From JAXHUA01 sp034189695 (GTDB lineage Bacteria > Chloroflexota > Dehalococcoidia > E44-bin15): a stretch of DNA of 9,773 nt. The stretch is from positions 1 through 9,773 of the forward strand of contig JAXHUA010000132.1 of assembly GCA_034189695.1 (NCBI GenBank). The letters run 5' to 3'. The notes under the pieces are model-generated. The model was not told the DNA's origin and searched no databases. It worked only from the letters and a program-made list of their open reading frames with translations. Both the position numbers and the translations under genes were made by a program. The first letter of the stretch is position 1, and each line of letters begins with the position of its first letter. Shown here one piece after another: positions 6,228-9,773 of the stretch.

Positions 6228-7165
6228 TACATCGTCCTAGGGTTCTGGTTTCCACCTCTTCCTTTGCCAATCTGGATGACAAGCCGTTGAGGCTGCTGCA
6301 AGATGCCGGGCTGGAAGTACAGCTCAACCCTTATGGCCGCAAACTCACCCCTGACGAGTGCACAACCCTCTTCAGGGATATGGACGGTCTGGTTGCTGGC
6401 ACTGAAGCTCTAACGGCGGAGGTATTGAAGTCAGCCGGGAGGTTGAAGGTCATATCACGTTGCGGTGTGGGGACAGACAACATCGATATGGAAGTTGCCA
6501 GAGAACTCGGTATCCAGGTCTTCACCACAGGTGACGCTCATACTCAGGCAGTAGCCGAGCTTACTCTCGGTCTCATGCTGGACCTTCGACGCCTCGTTTC
6601 GATGCAAGACCGCCTTGTCAGGTCCGGTGTGTGGAAGAAGAGTATGGGCGGCCTGCTGCACGGAAAGACGCTAGGGATAGTGGGACTGGGAAGAGTAGGT
6701 AAAAGAGTAGTAGAATTGACCATGCCCTTTGACTTAAGATACGTGGCCTGGGATGTCTCACCGGACCAGCAGTTCGCCGAGAACTGGGGAGTTGCGTATG
6801 TGGATCTGGACGAGCTGCTGATGGAATCAGACATAGTAACCATCCACCTTCCCTACGCCTCCGAGTTGAAAGGGCTCATCGCTGAAAGAGAGCTGGGTCT
6901 AATGAAGAAAGATGCTCTTCTGGTCAATACTGCCCGAGGAGCACTGGTGGACGAAGTCGCACTGCATTCTGCATTGGAAGAAGGGGCAATCTCTGGGGCC
7001 GCCCTCGATGTCTTCGACCAAGAGCCTTACACCGGTCGCCTGAGAGAGTTGGACAATATTGTTCTCACGCCACACATTGGGTCGTATGCTAGAGAGACGC
7101 GCTTGGAGATGGAGATTCAGGCAGCCAAGAACCTGCTGCAGGGATTGAGAGATAGGCATGATTGA
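6224..7165 (+). CDS. D-isomer-specific 2-hydroxyacid dehydrogenase (SerA-like)
   Basis: A 313-residue NAD-dependent dehydrogenase that interconverts D-2-hydroxyacids and 2-oxoacids; the closest general type is phosphoglycerate dehydrogenase without the regulatory ACT domain. The nucleotide-binding motif GIVGLGRVGK is at 151-160, with Asp177 ending the next strand, which favours NAD over NADP. The catalytic set is complete: Arg238 in NTARGALVDE, Glu267 in FDQEPY and His284 in TPHIGS. CGVGTDNID (80-88) is also typical. ATG 6224 overlaps the previous stop as ATGA, with GAGGA (6212-6216) seven bases upstream; the frame is open further up but antisense to nothing useful and without a ribosome site. 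In this operon it may supply or reduce a 2-oxoacid linked to the aldolase. A housekeeping serine role is less likely here. Confidence 0.91.
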   Translation: MIHRPRVLVSTSSFANLDDKPLRLLQDAGLEVQLNPYGRKLTPDECTTLFRDMDGLVAGTEALTAEVLKSAGRLKVISRCGVGTDNIDMEVARELGIQVFTTGDAHTQAVAELTLGLMLDLRRLVSMQDRLVRSGVWKKSMGGLLHGKTLGIVGLGRVGKRVVELTMPFDLRYVAWDVSPDQQFAENWGVAYVDLDELLMESDIVTIHLPYASELKGLIAERELGLMKKDALLVNTARGALVDEVALHSALEEGAISGAALDVFDQEPYTGRLRELDNIVLTPHIGSYARETRLEMEIQAAKNLLQGLRDRHD

Positions 7166-7811
7166 GGCCGTGGTTTTCGACTTCGACGGCATCATAGTTG
7201 AATCCGCTGAGATCAAGACAAGGGCTTTCGAGTTACTCTTCGCTGACTATCCTGACAAGATGGGAGAGGTCGTCGCCTACCACCAGAAGAACGCCGGCAT
7301 TTCCCGCTACGTCAAGTTCCGGTATTTCTACGAGACCATCCTGGGGCAAGAGCTCTCGCCCCAGAAGGAGGCTGAACTGGGAGAGAGGTTCTCTCAGATT
7401 GTCCTTGAGCAGGTGCTGAAGGCTCCATACGTGCCTGGAGCCATTGAGTTCCTCAATCGGAACAAGGACCGCTACTCTCTCTTCCTTGTGTCAGGCACTC
7501 CTGAGAAGGAGCTCTCGGATATTGTCGCTCATCGTCAATTGCGGCAGCCCTTTCGAGAGATACACGGGGCTCCGAAGCAGAAGGCGGAGATCATAGAGGA
7601 CATTATGCGCAGGCATTACCTTCAGAGAAGAGGAACGGTCTTCGTTGGTGACGCTGAGAGCGACCGGGATGCGGCTGAAAAGAGTGGGGTCCTTTTCGTT
7701 GCCCGCATCACTCCAGGGAATAGTCAACTGGAAGACAGCAGGTGGAGAGTCAATGACCTGACCACTCTCGATGCCCTTTTGGAGGAAATGAGCTATGAGG
7801 GAGGTAACTGA
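7158..7811 (+). CDS. HAD-superfamily phosphatase with C1 cap
   Basis: A 217-residue haloacid-dehalogenase-type hydrolase. Motif I is DFDGIIVES (8-16, nucleophile Asp8 and acid/base Asp10), motif II is Ser112 in LVSGTP, motif III is probably Lys140 or Lys142, and motif IV is GDAESDRDAA (Asp165 and Asp169 for magnesium). Residues 17-90 form the helical C1 cap seen in phosphoglycolate phosphatase and beta-phosphoglucomutase relatives. KdsC, the usual Kdo-8-phosphate phosphatase, lacks such a cap, so this is not a KdsC. The start overlaps the dehydrogenase stop by 8 nt with only a weak ribosome site, which suggests reinitiation. It probably removes phosphate from a sugar or sugar-acid intermediate of this pathway; a mutase activity is also possible. 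Confidence 0.89.
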   Translation: MIEAVVFDFDGIIVESAEIKTRAFELLFADYPDKMGEVVAYHQKNAGISRYVKFRYFYETILGQELSPQKEAELGERFSQIVLEQVLKAPYVPGAIEFLNRNKDRYSLFLVSGTPEKELSDIVAHRQLRQPFREIHGAPKQKAEIIEDIMRRHYLQRRGTVFVGDAESDRDAAEKSGVLFVARITPGNSQLEDSRWRVNDLTTLDALLEEMSYEGGN

Positions 7812-7817
7812 TAGCAC

Positions 7818-8717
7818 ATGAAAGCTATAGTATTTGGCGGTTCGGGTTTCATAGGCAGCCACGTTGCCGATTGTCTTACAGAAGCCGGCTACCAGGTGGC
7901 CATATTCGACCTGGAGCCATCGCCTTATCTGCTGCCTGGCCAAGAGATGATCCTCGGCAACATCCTGGATGAGGCGGCTGTCCTCGATGCGGTGAATGGC
8001 TGCGACTATGTATACCATCTTGCCGGCATCGCCGATTTGGACGATGCGACCACCAAGCCGCTGGATACAGTACAGCAGAACGTAATGGGCACTACTGTCA
8101 TTCTGGAAGCAGCCTGGAGGAGTAGGGTGAAGCGGTTTGTCTATGCCAGCACAATATATGTCTATAGTGATAAGGGTGGCTTCTATCGATGCAGCAAACA
8201 GGCGGCTGAACTCTACATCGAAGAGTACAACAAGAGATTCGGACTTGACTACACCGTGGTCCGCTACGGCACAATCTATGGACCTCGTGCCGATAGCAGA
8301 AACAGCGTCTACCGGTATCTGAAGCAGGCTATCGAATCGGGGAGCATTATCTGCCCCGGTTCCGGCGATGAGATGCGGGAGTACATCCACGTCAAAGACG
8401 TAGCTCGCTTGAGTGTGGATATCCTCGCTGATGAGTACCGCAACCAGTATGTCATTATGAGCGGCCATCAGGCCATACGTTTCAAGGACCTGCTCTACAT
8501 GATTAGAGAGATCCTGGCCAATCAGGTAGAGATAGAGTTCAAAGGCGGCGAACTTGACGCTGCGCACTACAACATCACCCCATACTCCTTTGTTCCCAGA
8601 ATAGGCCACAAGCTAGTGACGCATTACTATGTAGATATGGGGCAGGGACTGCTGGAGTGTATCAGTGAGATCTATGGTCGAGAACTGGCCAACAGACAGC
8701 AAGAAGGGGGCGTGTGA
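7818..8717 (+). CDS. NAD-dependent epimerase/dehydratase (extended SDR)
   Basis: A 299-residue extended short-chain dehydrogenase acting on nucleotide sugars or related sugars. The Rossmann motif GGSGFIG is at 7-13 and Asp31 (IFDLEP) ends strand 2, fitting NAD. HLAG (67-70) is typical. The catalytic pair YRCSK gives Tyr123 and Lys127, with Thr112 in ASTIYVY as the hydroxyl residue. RYGTIYGPRADSRN (149-162) and REYIHVKDVA (187-196) mark the family's C-terminal half. The distance from Thr112 to Tyr123 is only 11 residues, about half that of GalE, so the loop over the sugar is short. The gene begins 6 bp after the HAD stop, with GGGAGG at 7799-7804, an unusually long 13 nt from the ATG. It is the last intact gene of the operon. 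The product may epimerise or oxidise a sugar used with the CMP-activated acid. Confidence 0.91.
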   Translation: MKAIVFGGSGFIGSHVADCLTEAGYQVAIFDLEPSPYLLPGQEMILGNILDEAAVLDAVNGCDYVYHLAGIADLDDATTKPLDTVQQNVMGTTVILEAAWRSRVKRFVYASTIYVYSDKGGFYRCSKQAAELYIEEYNKRFGLDYTVVRYGTIYGPRADSRNSVYRYLKQAIESGSIICPGSGDEMREYIHVKDVARLSVDILADEYRNQYVIMSGHQAIRFKDLLYMIREILANQVEIEFKGGELDAAHYNITPYSFVPRIGHKLVTHYYVDMGQGLLECISEIYGRELANRQQEGGV

Positions 8718-8806
8718 GAAATAGCAGACTATGCTATTTCAAGCATCCCATGGCTGTTCTCGGAAACGGCAGCCGATGTGCAAATAGGCAGCGAAGCGAG
8801 TTGTGA
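8714..8806 (+). pseudogene. Possible aborted ORF at the operon end (30 codons)
   Basis: GTG at 8714 overlaps the epimerase stop as GTGA, the same arrangement as the aldolase/methyltransferase junction. A G-run (8706-8710) lies 3 nt upstream as a possible ribosome site. The frame runs 30 codons to TGA 8804-8806, giving a short basic peptide starting MRNSRLCYFKHPM. It could be the remnant start of a further operon gene cut off by rearrangement, or pure coincidence. I do not recognise the peptide. Confidence 0.18.
8718..8740. terminator. 9-bp perfect hairpin directly after the operon's last gene
   Basis: GAAATAGCA (8718-8726) is an exact reverse complement of TGCTATTTC (8732-8740), with a five-base GACTA loop. 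The stem starts at the base after the epimerase TGA. It has only three G-C pairs and no T-tract on either strand, so it is weak as a Rho-independent terminator. It may protect or end the transcript, or be a short inverted repeat. Confidence 0.4.
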
Positions 8807-8896
8807 AGATTGGGAAGGCGGTGACTGGTCGAGTACTAGGAGTCAAGCTGGAGAGGTGAGCGGATTCTTGTGCTTCACCCACGGCTCATCCTGGTA

Positions 8897-9773
8897 CTAC
8901 CTCTTCAAGAACACATCAAACGCCGGATTGGAGTATACCCTATTATGGCTGCTGCTATTTGAGAGTATGCCCAGGTATTCGGTCACAGCATTGTCCTCGA
9001 AGGACAGGTCTCGCGCCATAGCTGCGTAGTAGTAGTCCGTACGCCGGAATACGGCTATGTCGGCTTCGATGTCTGCAACAACTTCCGGCCACGGCAACCC
9101 TATGGAGGCGAAGTTCGGCCGGGCGTAGGTAGCTTCCGGGAAGTATGCAAGCTGACCCACTCCCGCCATAGCCAGGGTCTTCTCGTCCAGAGCGACATTC
9201 TCCGCCAGGAACCTTACCCCCTCCTCTTCCGATACAGGGATACTTAACGAGGCCTCGGACTTGTATGCCATTGCGGGAAAGGACAAGGTCAAGAAGACCA
9301 CCAGGATCAGAATAAGCACATTGGACAGTACTTTGCCTTTCCGGGAGGTGAAAGCCTCTACTAGCAGTGAGCCAATGAGGCACGAGGAAAGGAGGACGAG
9401 AAACGTCAAGCCTCGTTCAGTCAAGCCGCCGATTCCATGTCCCCTCTCAGTCAGCAACACCGTGAGCAGGAAGACCGCCGCAAGGCTAAGGCCAACGAAT
9501 ACCTGGCTTCGGGTCAAGCCGCCCAGTCCTGACACCCACTTCCTTATGCTGCGTTCCTGCAAAAAGGTTCTGACTAGCTTGTGGAGAAGCAATGTCATGG
9601 CTATGAACCCATACAGCAAGTAGATCGCCCTCATCACATTGTAGATGCCGCTGTAGATGAAGGCTGTACCGAACAAGGAGTGGGAATAACGCAAACAACA
9701 GAGGTAGCCAAAGTGGGGCCGTGGGGGGAAGTCATTGGAGCAGAAGTGACCCGCCACTACTTGTCCGGTACAG
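8897..9773 (-). CDS. Polytopic membrane protein, 3' part (possible GT-C glycosyltransferase)
   Basis: The minus-strand frame is open to the right edge, so the N-terminus is probably outside the window. A GTG at 9757 is possible but has no ribosome site. Four hydrophobic segments are visible: VMRAIYLLYGFIAMTLLLH, VFVGLSLAAVFLLTVLL, LTFLVLLSSCLIGSLLV and VLILILVVFLTLSFPAMA. An outward-facing tail of about 110 residues follows. It begins EEEGVRFLAEN, contains VGQLAYFPEATYARPNF, and ends VYSNPAFDVFLKR. Membrane segments followed by such a soluble tail ending in 'RVYxNPxFxVF' resemble the C-termini of GT-C (PMT/ArnT-like or oligosaccharyltransferase-like) enzymes that use polyprenyl-phosphate sugars. 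The catalytic first loop would lie in the missing part, so the assignment is tentative. It runs convergently toward the operon, with 179 bp between the stops. Confidence 0.7.
   Translation of the reverse strand, partial: CTGQVVAGHFCSNDFPPRPHFGYLCCLRYSHSLFGTAFIYSGIYNVMRAIYLLYGFIAMTLLLHKLVRTFLQERSIRKWVSGLGGLTRSQVFVGLSLAAVFLLTVLLTERGHGIGGLTERGLTFLVLLSSCLIGSLLVEAFTSRKGKVLSNVLILILVVFLTLSFPAMAYKSEASLSIPVSEEEGVRFLAENVALDEKTLAMAGVGQLAYFPEATYARPNFASIGLPWPEVVADIEADIAVFRRTDYYYAAMARDLSFEDNAVTEYLGILSNSSSHNRVYSNPAFDVFLKR

Noticed and set aside
7491..8609. 372-codon minus-strand frame opposite the HAD and epimerase genes
   Set aside because: It is long, but antisense to two clear enzymes with intact catalytic motifs; its own translation shows no domain.
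8715..9029. After the epimerase TGA the same frame stays open for about 100 codons, with a hairpin directly downstream, suggesting selenocysteine read-through
   Set aside because: The hairpin loop is only about 9 nt from the TGA, too near for a bacterial SECIS. The protein already has normal family length, and the later part of the frame is antisense to the membrane protein gene.

Overview
The window is bacterial DNA of middle to high G+C. Gene starts are often GTG and are preceded by AGGAGG-type ribosome sites, and sigma-70-type promoter hexamers can be read directly. A DUF1616 membrane protein beside a polysaccharide flippase recalls Chloroflexota (Dehalococcoidia-like) genomes, but that placement is a family-based guess; nothing here fixes the taxonomy. 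No rRNA, tRNA, CRISPR array, transposase or intact insertion sequence is visible.

Left part (1-2455): a G/C-rich, partly palindromic non-coding stretch, then a DUF1616 membrane protein gene on the minus strand (139-984). A divergent Wzx-type flippase gene follows on the plus strand (1178-2455). The 193 bp between their starts hold two back-to-back promoters whose -10 hexamers overlap around one symmetry axis. A small leader-like ORF overlaps the flippase start.

Centre (2699-8717): seven tightly packed plus-strand genes that look like one operon. In order: an HpcH/HpaI-type pyruvate aldolase, a zinc-ribbon SAM methyltransferase, a KdsB-like CMP-sugar (ulosonate) cytidylyltransferase, a second zinc-ribbon methyltransferase, a D-2-hydroxyacid dehydrogenase, a HAD phosphatase with a C1 cap, and an NAD-dependent epimerase/dehydratase. 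Together they read as a pathway that builds, modifies and CMP-activates an unusual 2-keto-3-deoxy sugar acid for a surface glycan. The aldolase sits where a PEP-dependent KdsA/NeuB-type synthase would be expected, and the HAD protein where KdsC would be. This is the most interesting part of the window, and the pathway is inference.

Right part (8718-9773): 179 bp with a perfect 9-bp hairpin and a possible aborted ORF, then the 3' portion of a convergent minus-strand polytopic membrane protein, perhaps a GT-C glycosyltransferase, which runs off the right edge. The flippase, the sugar-activation operon and this membrane protein together suggest a cell-surface polysaccharide or glycoprotein locus assembled from segments of different base composition.
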